Assembly (NCBI RefSeq): GCF_030160275.1
Contig: NZ_BSOA01000031.1
Span: forward strand, 1-64,000
From: Dyella flagellata
GTDB taxonomy: Bacteria; Pseudomonadota; Gammaproteobacteria; Xanthomonadales; Rhodanobacteraceae
Reading direction: 5' to 3'
DNA length: 64,000 nt
This document shows positions 57,041-64,000 of the stretch, piece after piece (within the stretch, counting starts at the first letter, position 1; each line of letters opens with the position of its first letter). Below the pieces are notes generated by a model. It ran no database searches, was not told the DNA's origin, and saw only the letters and a program-made list of their open reading frames with translations. The translations under genes and the position numbers were made by a program.

Positions 57041-59605
57041 TTACTCCGTCACCACGCTGGCGGGAATGCGTGGCCTGCGCTTTTCGTCCGGCGTCGCCGG
57101 CCTGATCTGGCCACGCTCCGGCACGAACACCACGTTGCCATCCGACTGCCGGCTATTGACGAAATGCTGGAAGCGCTTGCGGGCCTGGGGGTCGGTTACG
57201 GCCTTCTTCCATTCACACTCGTAGGTGCTCACGATGTGCTGCATTTCCGCCTCCAGTTCGGCGGCAATGCCCAGCTTGTCGTGCACGATGACCTCCTTGA
57301 GGTAGTCCAGCCCGCCTTCCAGGTTGTCGCGCCACACGCTGGTGCGCTGCAGCCGGTCGGCCGTGCGGATGTAGAACATCAGGAAGCGGTCGATGTATTG
57401 GATCAGCGTAGGCGTATCAAGATCGCCCGCGAGCAGCTCAGCGTGACGCGGCTTCATGCCGCCGTTGCCGCACACGTATAGGTTCCAACCCCTCTCGGTA
57501 GCGATTACGCCCACGTCCTTGCCCTGCGCTTCGGCACATTCACGCGTGCAGCCGGAAACGGCCATTTTCAATTTATGCGGTGAACGCAGGCCCTTGTAGC
57601 GGTTTTCCAGGTCGATCGCGGTGCCGAGCGAATCCTGCACGCCATAACGGCACCAGCTGGAGCCCACGCAGGATTTCACTGTGCGCAACGCCTTGCCGTA
57701 TGCGTGGCCGGATTCAAACCCGGCGTCGATCAGTTCTTCCCAGATCGAAGGCAGCTGTTCCAAGCGCGCACCGAACATGTCCACGCGCTGGCCGCCGGTG
57801 ATCTTGGTGTACAGCCGATACTTCTTGGCAATCGCACCGACGGCGATCAGCCCCTCTGGCGTGACCTCGCCACCGGGCATGCGCGGCACCACCGAATAGC
57901 TGCCGTCCTTCTGGATATTGGCCAGGAAATAGTCGTTGGAATCCTGCAGCGAGGCATGCTCCTTCTGCAGTACGAACTCGTTCCAGCAGGAGGCAAGAAT
58001 GCTTGCCACCGCCGGCTTGCAGATATCGCAGCCCAGGCCCTTGCCATGGCGGGCAATCAATTCGTCGAAATGCCTGATGCGCTCCACCCGCACCAGGTGA
58101 TAAAGCTCCTGGCGCGAATAGGCAAAGTGCTCGCACAAGTGGTTGTCCACCGCCAGGCCCTGGCGCTTCATCTGAGCCTTCATCACCAAGGTCACCAGCG
58201 GTACGCAGCCACCGCAAGTGGTGCCGGCCTTGGTGGCGGCTTTCAAGGCGCCCATGGACGTGGCGCCAGCCGCCACCGCCTCACACAGTTGCCCTTTGGA
58301 CACGTTGTTGCACGAACAGATCTGCGCTGAAGCCGGCAACGCATCGGCACCTAGCGCGGGCTTCGCCTTGCCGTCCGACGAAGGCAGGATCAGGAATTCC
58401 GGCTCGTCCGGCAGCTCGATACCGTTGAGCATCATCTGCAGCAGCGTGCCATATTCACTGGCGTCACCCACCAGCACACCGCCAAGCAAACGCTTGCCGT
58501 CGCCCGACACCACCAGCTTCTTGTAGATCTGGCGGCGCTCATCGCTGAACTGATAGCTGCGCGAACCAGGCGTAGTGCCATGTGCATCGCCGATGCTGGC
58601 CACGTCCACGCCCATCAGCTTGAGCTTGGTGGACATGTCGGCACCGGCGAATTCCGGCAGCTCCAGCGCGTGCTTGCGCTCCAGCAGCGCGCTGAGATGC
58701 GCAGCCACCACGCGTGCCATGTCATAGCCCGGCGCCACCAGGCCGAACGTCTTGCCGCCCCAATACGCGCATTCGCCGATGGCATAGACATCCCAGTCGC
58801 GTGTGCGGCAGTAGTTATCGACATGGATGCCACCGCGCTCGCCCACGCCCAGTTCGCACGCACGTGCCAATTCGTCGCGGGGGCGGATGCCGGCGGAGAA
58901 GACGATCATGTCGGCATCGAGGTAGCTGCCATCGGCGAACTTCATGCGATGGTGCGCCGTTTCGCCATCGACGATTTCCTGCGTACTCTTGCCGGTGTGT
59001 ACGGTGACGCCGAGTTCCTCGATCTTGCGACGCAGGATCTGCCCGCCGATGTCGTCCACCTGCACGGCCATCAGGCGCGGTGCGAATTCCACCACATGCG
59101 TTTCCAGGCCCAGGTCGCGCAACGCCTTGGCGCATTCCAGGCCGAGCAAACCGCCCCCGATCACTACACCAAGCTTCGAACGCGCACCCCACTGCTGCAT
59201 CGCCAGCAGATCGTCGATGGTGCGATAGACGAAGCAGCCAGCTCGACTGTTGCCCGGAATCGGCGGTACGAACGGCTTGGACCCGGTGGCGAGCACCGCC
59301 TTGTCGTAGGCGATCACTTCGCCGTCAGCGGTGGTGACGCGCTTCTGCTGGCGGTCGATATGCACGGCTCGCGCGGCGAGGCGCAACTGTATACCTGACT
59401 GCTCGAAGAAGCCGGGCCGTACCAAGGAGAGATCTTCCGCGCTTTTGCCGCTGAAGAATTCGGATAGGTGTACGCGGTCGTACGCCGGGCGGCTCTCCTC
59501 GCACAGCACGGTGATGTCCAGGCCTGGCGGCTGCCGTTGCGCCAGCTCTTCCAGCAACTTATGCCCGACCATGCCGTTGCCGATAACGAGCAATTTCATT
59601 GTCAT
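57041..59605 (-). CDS. nirB: Assimilatory nitrite reductase large subunit NirB
   Basis: The 854-aa enzyme (E. coli 847) reduces nitrite to ammonia with NADH. Domains in order: FAD/NAD (1 to about 400, with GNGMVG and GGGLLGLECAKAL), BFD-like [2Fe-2S] (ICSCNNVSKGQLC...CGGC, about 425-480), then ferredoxin-like and siroheme-[4Fe-4S] domains with KSCVGSSWCRYG and VSGCTRECAEAQG providing the four cluster Cys. The ATG at 59605 follows GAGGGCGCG. The gene lies 16 bases after the transporter and 4 before nirD. Confidence 0.96.
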   Translation of the reverse strand: MTMKLLVIGNGMVGHKLLEELAQRQPPGLDITVLCEESRPAYDRVHLSEFFSGKSAEDLSLVRPGFFEQSGIQLRLAARAVHIDRQQKRVTTADGEVIAYDKAVLATGSKPFVPPIPGNSRAGCFVYRTIDDLLAMQQWGARSKLGVVIGGGLLGLECAKALRDLGLETHVVEFAPRLMAVQVDDIGGQILRRKIEELGVTVHTGKSTQEIVDGETAHHRMKFADGSYLDADMIVFSAGIRPRDELARACELGVGERGGIHVDNYCRTRDWDVYAIGECAYWGGKTFGLVAPGYDMARVVAAHLSALLERKHALELPEFAGADMSTKLKLMGVDVASIGDAHGTTPGSRSYQFSDERRQIYKKLVVSGDGKRLLGGVLVGDASEYGTLLQMMLNGIELPDEPEFLILPSSDGKAKPALGADALPASAQICSCNNVSKGQLCEAVAAGATSMGALKAATKAGTTCGGCVPLVTLVMKAQMKRQGLAVDNHLCEHFAYSRQELYHLVRVERIRHFDELIARHGKGLGCDICKPAVASILASCWNEFVLQKEHASLQDSNDYFLANIQKDGSYSVVPRMPGGEVTPEGLIAVGAIAKKYRLYTKITGGQRVDMFGARLEQLPSIWEELIDAGFESGHAYGKALRTVKSCVGSSWCRYGVQDSLGTAIDLENRYKGLRSPHKLKMAVSGCTRECAEAQGKDVGVIATERGWNLYVCGNGGMKPRHAELLAGDLDTPTLIQYIDRFLMFYIRTADRLQRTSVWRDNLEGGLDYLKEVIVHDKLGIAAELEAEMQHIVSTYECEWKKAVTDPQARKRFQHFVNSRQSDGNVVFVPERGQIRPATPDEKRRPRIPASVVTE

Positions 59606-59621
59606 GCGTCGCGCCCTCTGT

Positions 59622-60959
59622 TCATGCCACAAGCCGCGCTGGCGCCGGGTCTTGCCCCATCGCCTCCCGGTAAAGCTGTTCCTCGCGTGCCGTATGCTCG
59701 GCGTTGAAGCGCACCGCCAGCGCGCACAACGATCCGGCGATTACGAAACCGCCGAGCAGCGCAAAGGTGTGCTGCACCGAGCCGGTGCTCTTGAGCAAAA
59801 GCCCGGCAGCCACTGCGCCGACATTGCCACCCGCCCCGATAACGCCAGCAACGCCACCCAGCGCCTTGCGATCAATAAACGGCACGAGCGCATACGTAGC
59901 GCCACAAGCCATATGTGTGAACAGGCCGAAGGCGATCATCGCGGCGACGGCGAGCCCTGCCACCTGGGCATCTGAGAACCACAAAAGGCCAAGCCCTTCA
60001 CCGAGCATCAGCGCGCCGAGCAGCCAGCTGCGCGCTGCCAGGCCGTGTCGGCGTGCCAGGCGATCGGACGTCATACCGCCAAGCGCACGAGCAAACAGCG
60101 CCAGCAAGCCGAAGCTGCCGGCCGCCAGTCCGGCATGCTTGAGATCCATGCCAAAGCGATCAACGTAATAGCTGGCCGCCACGCCATGCACGAACAGCTC
60201 GACGCCGAAGCAAGCCGAGTAGGTCACGAACAGCATCCATACGCGGTAGTTGCTTACTGCTGTGAGAAATACCTTCCAACCCCCAGCCTTGCCGGTATCG
60301 GGCAATATTCCTCGTGCGCGCAATCGGCGGTAATCGCCTTGCGGGCAATCCTGTCCGTAGCGCCAGTACAGGCCAGCGACCACCAGCATCAATACGCCAG
60401 GCACAAACATCGCTGCGCGCCAGCTCAGATCATGCTGTATACCCAGCGCGATCAACGCCGCCAGCAAGCAAGGCATCACCGATTGCGCCACGCCGCCGCC
60501 AGCATTGCCCCAACCTGCGGCCGCCGCGTTGGCCGTACCTACCACGTTCGGCGCGAACATCACCGAGGTGTGGTACTGCGTGACCACGAAGCCCGCGCCA
60601 ACGATGCCGATCGCCAAGCGAAACATCAGAAAGGAGGCATAGCTGTGCGTAAAGGCGATGCCGAACACCGGTAGCGCACCGATCAGCAACAGCCAGGTAT
60701 ACGTGCGCCGCGGCCCGTAGCGGTCGCACAGCGGTCCCACGAGCAGCCGTCCAAACACCGTTACCGCCACGGCGGCGATGCTGATATTGGCGAGCTGATC
60801 CTTGCTCAAATGAAATTCGCCTTTGATCAGCGGCATCAAGGGCGCCACCGCGAACCAGGCGAAGAAACACACGAAAAACGCCAGCCAACTCAAATGAAAC
60901 GCACGCATGGATGGCGTGTGCAATCCAAACAGATCGATCCGCGTAGCTTTGCCCGACAT
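59622..60959 (-). CDS. Nitrate/nitrite MFS transporter, NarK/NasA type
   Basis: The 445-aa transporter of the nitrate/nitrite porter family has 12 expected helices. The family's Gly/Asn-rich motif is at TANAAAAGWGNAGGGVAQ (about 142-159), with a second in GGVAGVIGAGGNVGAVAAG; Arg of the substrate pore is expected in helix 2 (GRLLVGPLCDRYGPRRTY region). Uptake of nitrate for the downstream reductases is expected. It is the first gene of the operon and follows a sigma-54-like promoter. Confidence 0.93.
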   Translation of the reverse strand: MSGKATRIDLFGLHTPSMRAFHLSWLAFFVCFFAWFAVAPLMPLIKGEFHLSKDQLANISIAAVAVTVFGRLLVGPLCDRYGPRRTYTWLLLIGALPVFGIAFTHSYASFLMFRLAIGIVGAGFVVTQYHTSVMFAPNVVGTANAAAAGWGNAGGGVAQSVMPCLLAALIALGIQHDLSWRAAMFVPGVLMLVVAGLYWRYGQDCPQGDYRRLRARGILPDTGKAGGWKVFLTAVSNYRVWMLFVTYSACFGVELFVHGVAASYYVDRFGMDLKHAGLAAGSFGLLALFARALGGMTSDRLARRHGLAARSWLLGALMLGEGLGLLWFSDAQVAGLAVAAMIAFGLFTHMACGATYALVPFIDRKALGGVAGVIGAGGNVGAVAAGLLLKSTGSVQHTFALLGGFVIAGSLCALAVRFNAEHTAREEQLYREAMGQDPAPARLVA

Positions 60960-61046
60960 GCCCTACCCCGCTGAAGAACTTGCCCTGCACTGCAGCCTGT
61001 CCGTCGCACGAAAACTTCGATCGGCAGGCCTTGATGAGTGATGCGT

Positions 61047-61062
61047 TGCATCATTTGTGCCA
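61047..61062 (-). promoter_or_regulatory. Sigma-54 (-24/-12) promoter of the nitrate operon
   Basis: Read on the minus strand, TGGCACAAATGATGCA matches consensus TGGCACG-N4-TTGCA with only two mismatches, and the GG and GC dinucleotides are at the correct spacing. Transcription would start near 61036, about 77 bases before the transporter's ATG. Confidence 0.7.
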
Positions 61063-61155
61063 GCGCCACTCTTGCCGAATTTCCTGGGCTTAGCGCGTAA
61101 ATTGCGCGTAAAAAGGTCTAGCCGCGCACCAGGGGTGAGCTAACACTCCTCCCTT

Positions 61156-61172
61156 TGCACCATCGCAGTGCA
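61156..61172. promoter_or_regulatory. NtrC-like enhancer site
   Basis: TGCACCATCGCAGTGCA is a 17-bp dyad close to the NtrC consensus TGCACCA-N3-TGGTGCA (two mismatches). Its centre is about 128 bases upstream of the predicted sigma-54 start, a usual enhancer distance. Confidence 0.65.
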
Positions 61173-61254
61173 GCAAAGCGAACAGCATTAAAGGGCTGTT
61201 GCGCTGGCTGCAGCCGTGGTGGAATTGGCGCCATATCGACAATCGGGAAGTTCA

Positions 61255-61710
61255 ATGGATATACGCGTGGATGATCTTTCCAGCACCGCCACGCGCTCGC
61301 TTCTGCGTTTGCACTTGGCAGGCATGCATGCGAACTCACCAGCAGGACAGGTCTTTGCCCTGGATCTCTCCGGCCTCGCCACTCCCGCCGTGACGGTGTG
61401 GAGCGCCTGGCAGGGTGATGACATTTGCGGCATAGGCGCGCTGAAACAACTCGATTCAAGCTCCGGAGAGATCAAGTCGATGCGCACCCATCCCGACTAT
61501 TTGCGGTGCGGCATTGCATCCTCGCTACTGGAACACATCATCGGGGAAGCCCGCGCGCGTGGCTTGCGTCGCTTAAGCCTGGAAACCGGCAGCGGCCCTG
61601 CTTTCGAGCCTGCCCTGGCGCTTTATCGAAGACGTGGCTTTGTCGATGGCGAGGCTTTCTCGCACTATCAAAGAAGCCAGTTCAACCAGTTCTTGCATCT
61701 GCAGCTCTGA
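61255..61710 (+). CDS. GNAT-family N-acetyltransferase
   Basis: The 151-aa protein has the acetyl-CoA loop (RTHPDYLRCGIASSLLEH, about 77-94) with the R/Q-x2-G-x-G/A pattern, and C-terminal YRRRGFVDGEAF. The substrate is unknown; proteins of this layout are often assigned to small-molecule or polyamine acetylation. The ATG at 61255 follows CGGGAAGTTCA. It is divergent from the nitrate operon, so the NtrC site may also affect it. Confidence 0.85.
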   Translation: MDIRVDDLSSTATRSLLRLHLAGMHANSPAGQVFALDLSGLATPAVTVWSAWQGDDICGIGALKQLDSSSGEIKSMRTHPDYLRCGIASSLLEHIIGEARARGLRRLSLETGSGPAFEPALALYRRRGFVDGEAFSHYQRSQFNQFLHLQL

Positions 61711-61737
61711 CCAACGGGTAGGCCACACCGGATCACC

Positions 61738-62400
61738 ATGACCACTACTCCTGTCACCTTTTATTTCGATCCCGTCAGCCCGTATGCCTGGCTGGCAATG
61801 GAGCAGGTCGACCGCATCGCCGCGGCCGGCGGACGCATCATCTGCCGCCCGATCTTGTTCGCTGCGCTGCTCAACGCGCATGGCACCAAGGGGCCGGCTG
61901 AGATACTGGCCAAACGCAGCTATGTGTTTCGCGATGTCATGCGCCAGGCCAAACAGCTCGGCCTGTCCTTTCGTGGCCCACCCAATCACCCCTTCAATCC
62001 GTTGGCTGCCCTGCGCGTGATGCACGCAGCCGAAAACGAAACACAACGGCTGGAGCTGTCCCGCGTCCTGCTCGCCACGGCCTGGCGGGACGGCATCGAC
62101 CTAGCCGATCCCGTCAGCTTGCATGCTGCACTGGAATGCAACGGGTTCGACAGCGACGCCCTGAGCGCCGCAGCGACTACTCCCGTAGTAAAGCAGCGTC
62201 TGCGTGATACGACCCAGGAAGCCCTCGACGCCGGCGTTTTCGGCGTGCCCACCTTCCGTTTGGGCGATGAGCTGTTCTGGGGCGCCGATCGGATCGACGC
62301 ACTGATGTGGGCCTTACAGGGTGGCGACATCGACGAGGATCTTTATCGGGAAGTCCTGGCCCGGCCGATGGCCGCTCAGCGTGATAACCGGACGACTTGA
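61738..62400 (+). CDS. 2-hydroxychromene-2-carboxylate isomerase (DsbA/GST-kappa family)
   Basis: The 220-aa thioredoxin-fold protein has the family start FYFDPVSPYAWLAMEQV with active-site Ser (SPY, about residue 14) instead of a Cys pair, a helical insert, and the cis-Pro region GVFGVPTFRLGDELFWG (about 166-182). In naphthalene pathways it isomerises hydroxychromene carboxylate, but no such genes are near and the real substrate may differ. The gene follows the GNAT gene by 27 bases, so they are probably co-transcribed. Confidence 0.9.
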   Translation: MTTTPVTFYFDPVSPYAWLAMEQVDRIAAAGGRIICRPILFAALLNAHGTKGPAEILAKRSYVFRDVMRQAKQLGLSFRGPPNHPFNPLAALRVMHAAENETQRLELSRVLLATAWRDGIDLADPVSLHAALECNGFDSDALSAAATTPVVKQRLRDTTQEALDAGVFGVPTFRLGDELFWGADRIDALMWALQGGDIDEDLYREVLARPMAAQRDNRTT

Positions 62401-62464
62401 CCCTGACGCAACGTCAGGCCGCAGCATGGCGATATCCGAATGAAGCCCAGGGACTAAAGTACCG

Positions 62465-63499
62465 ATGAGATGGAAAGTAGGTGAACTGGCACGCCGCACC
62501 GGACTGACGGTGCGCTCGCTGCATCACTATCACCAAATCGGCCTGCTGTGTCCCTCCGCCCGTTCGGATGCCGGTTATCGCCTGTACACCGCCGAGGACG
62601 TGGAGCGCCTGTATCGCATCATCGCGCTCCGCCAGCTCGGTTTGTCGCTGGACGATATCGGCGCCGCCCTGTCCAGCCCGGAAGCAGCGCTGCCGACCCT
62701 GATAGCCAAGCAGATCCAAATGCTTGAACTGACCATGGCCCGCGACCACCGCCTGCACCGCCAGCTATGCGCTGTGCGCGACACTTTGGAGGCCGGACAG
62801 TCCCTTGATCCATCCAAGTGGATAGACACCATGGAACTGATGACGATGTACGAGCAGCACTTTTCCGCCGAGGAATTGAAACGCCTGCCGCTTTACCAGA
62901 ATGCCGATGCGCGATCCGAATGGAGCGCATTGGTCGAGGCCGTCCAGGCCGCCATAGACCGGGGCGCAAAGCCCGGCGACGCCGATGTGGATCTGCTCGC
63001 CTTTCGATGGATGCAGATGATCCATCGCGATACCGGCGGCAACCCGGATTTCCTGATGCGCTTGCACACCATGAATCAAGAGGATCCGCAAGCTCGTCAA
63101 CGCACCGGCATCACCAAAGAGCTTGGCAGCTTCGTCGAGCAAGCCATCGTCACCGCGCGTCTGGCGATCTTCGAGCGCTACCTGCATCCGGACGAGATGG
63201 TGCGCATGCGGGAGAACTATGGCCGCAACATGTACGAGTGGCCACCACTGATTGCCGCGCTCGTCAAAGCCAGGGATCTCGGCGTGCCAGCGAGTGATCC
63301 CCATGTACGCGAGCTTGTAAGCAAATGGCTGGAGCTGTTCACCGCCTATGCCGGCAATGATCCCGCCACGCATGCGCGAATTCGTGAGGCATACGCCAAA
63401 GAACCGGATCTTCGCAGCGGGAGCGGCGTGGACGAGAACCTATTTGCGTACATGCGTGCCGTCATGGAGGAACTGGCCCAGCAAGCCAGGCCGACTTGA
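62465..63499 (+). CDS. MerR-family regulator with TipAS domain
   Basis: The 344-aa protein has an N-terminal MerR winged helix (1-70: WKVGELARRTGLTVRSLHHY, DAGYRLYTAEDVERL), a dimerisation helix (about 75-115) and a C-terminal TipAS-like helical domain (about 135-260, MYEQHFSAEEL). TipA-type proteins bind thiopeptides or other hydrophobic ligands and activate their own or resistance genes. Residues 230-340 are an additional helical part. Targets are unknown. Confidence 0.88.
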   Translation: MRWKVGELARRTGLTVRSLHHYHQIGLLCPSARSDAGYRLYTAEDVERLYRIIALRQLGLSLDDIGAALSSPEAALPTLIAKQIQMLELTMARDHRLHRQLCAVRDTLEAGQSLDPSKWIDTMELMTMYEQHFSAEELKRLPLYQNADARSEWSALVEAVQAAIDRGAKPGDADVDLLAFRWMQMIHRDTGGNPDFLMRLHTMNQEDPQARQRTGITKELGSFVEQAIVTARLAIFERYLHPDEMVRMRENYGRNMYEWPPLIAALVKARDLGVPASDPHVRELVSKWLELFTAYAGNDPATHARIREAYAKEPDLRSGSGVDENLFAYMRAVMEELAQQARPT

Positions 63500-63502
63500 C
63501 GC

Positions 63503-63571
63503 GTAGGCTGGGACGACTTTTCCCAGCTTTCCATGCGGCATCCCGATGCTGGGATTGCCATCCCAGCCCAC
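63503..63571. repeat. GTAG REP pair, copy 9
   Basis: GTAGGCTGGGACGACTTTTC at the left (degenerate) and GCTGGGATTGCCATCCCAGC then CCAC at the right. It lies 3 bases after the MerR gene and 17 before the methyltransferase end, between convergent genes. Neither gene uses its TAG. Confidence 0.85.
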
Positions 63572-63588
63572 GAGACCGCCGCTCTTCG

Positions 63589-64000
63589 TCACCGCACCGG
63601 CTTGCGGAACTTCAGCACGAACTTGTCCGTATGCCCTTTGATTTCCGGTGCAAAAATGGGCTTTTCGTGCGTATCCTGGGGGTTGCTGAGCAAGGCACTA
63701 CGCGCCTCCAGCACGAAGCCGGCCGCCTTGGCCTGCGCAATGACCGTGGCCGGATCGATGCGATGCAAGGTATGCGCATCACGTCCATCCGAGCCCGGCG
63801 CGGCTGCGTGATCGACGACGATATACACACCACCCGGCTTCAGCGCCTTGAACACGGCAGCGTCGAGCTTGGCCGCCTGCTCGGGGCCAGTGCTTCCGCT
63901 GACGCTGAACGCGGCATTCACTGCGCCGTAGACATCGTGGTAATTCTGCGACGTCCACACCACGTCCAGGGGCGCGCCGACATCGAGCCGTTCAAAGGGA
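63589..64000 (-). CDS. Class I SAM-dependent methyltransferase, 5' part missing
   Basis: The frame runs into the window end, so only the C-terminal 137 or so residues are present. They include DVVWTSQNYHDVYG, VFKALKPGGVYIVVDHAA and GSDGRDAHTLHRIDPATV, typical of the predicted exported-type methyltransferases of COG4798. The start and the SAM-binding motif I lie beyond 64000. The gene converges with the MerR regulator. Confidence 0.85.
   Translation of the reverse strand, partial: PFERLDVGAPLDVVWTSQNYHDVYGAVNAAFSVSGSTGPEQAAKLDAAVFKALKPGGVYIVVDHAAAPGSDGRDAHTLHRIDPATVIAQAKAAGFVLEARSALLSNPQDTHEKPIFAPEIKGHTDKFVLKFRKPVR

Noticed and set aside
61126-61141. Second NtrC-like site (GCACCAGGGGTGAGC) near the nitrate promoter
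   Set aside because: The half-sites are one base too close and the right half is poor compared with the dyad at 61156-61172.

Overview
The window looks like chromosomal DNA of a high-GC gammaproteobacterium of the Xanthomonadales, most likely Rhodanobacteraceae (Dyella/Luteibacter/Frateuria-like). This is inferred from three large TonB-dependent receptors (TBDRs), a homodimeric-type pyruvate dehydrogenase E1, a glutaredoxin-HesB-rhodanese fusion of the kind seen in Xanthomonadales, and many GTAG-type REP palindromes resembling the SMAG repeats of Stenotrophomonas. No rRNA, tRNA, CRISPR array, transposase or prophage gene was recognised.

Layout. 1-5.8 kb: small stress, envelope and lipoprotein genes (exported protein, UspA, a ferritin-like diiron protein, a zinc-ribbon protein coupled to a DUF6491-like lipoprotein, another lipoprotein, an MFS exporter, a YqjD-like membrane protein). 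5.8-11.1 kb: central metabolism (aceE and a malic enzyme-phosphotransacetylase hybrid, both minus strand). 11.3-16.9 kb: DUF2165 membrane protein, a Tat-type exported deaminase, a QEGLA/MATCAP-family putative metallopeptidase overlapping rsgA, and an alaA-like aminotransferase followed by an SGNH hydrolase. 17.1-23.3 kb: module A, a TBDR, a TPR-sulfotransferase and a TPR-Asp/Asn hydroxylase. 23.4-25.4 kb: an LpxH-like phosphoesterase and the glutaredoxin fusion. 25.5-33.6 kb: a two-component system followed by a complete HME-type RND efflux system. 33.6-43.7 kb: module B, a PKHD-type hydroxylase, a second TPR-sulfotransferase and two Oar-like TBDRs flanking a short AMP nucleosidase. 44.4-50.3 kb: DegV, DUF4124, SDR, small lipoprotein, EamA transporter divergent from a MocR regulator, and an exported RidA. 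50.4-61.0 kb: assimilatory nitrate reduction, with cysG and a HemD-like gene (plus strand) convergent with a transporter-nirB-nirD-nasB-nasA operon (minus strand). 61.2-64.0 kb: GNAT, HCCA isomerase, MerR/TipAS regulator and a methyltransferase cut by the window end.

How the parts fit. The nitrate operon is tightly packed, with two 4-bp overlaps. It is preceded by a good sigma-54 promoter match and an upstream NtrC-like dyad, so nitrogen control is likely. CysG supplies siroheme to NirB. The two-component system and the RND genes form a sense-and-export unit.

The most unusual protein-level pattern is that a TBDR, a TPR-sulfotransferase and an Fe(II)/2-oxoglutarate oxygenase occur together twice with non-identical oxygenase types. 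This suggests a receptor-linked modification system. The most unusual DNA-level pattern is that at least eight genes end on the TAG belonging to the GTAG end of a REP element.
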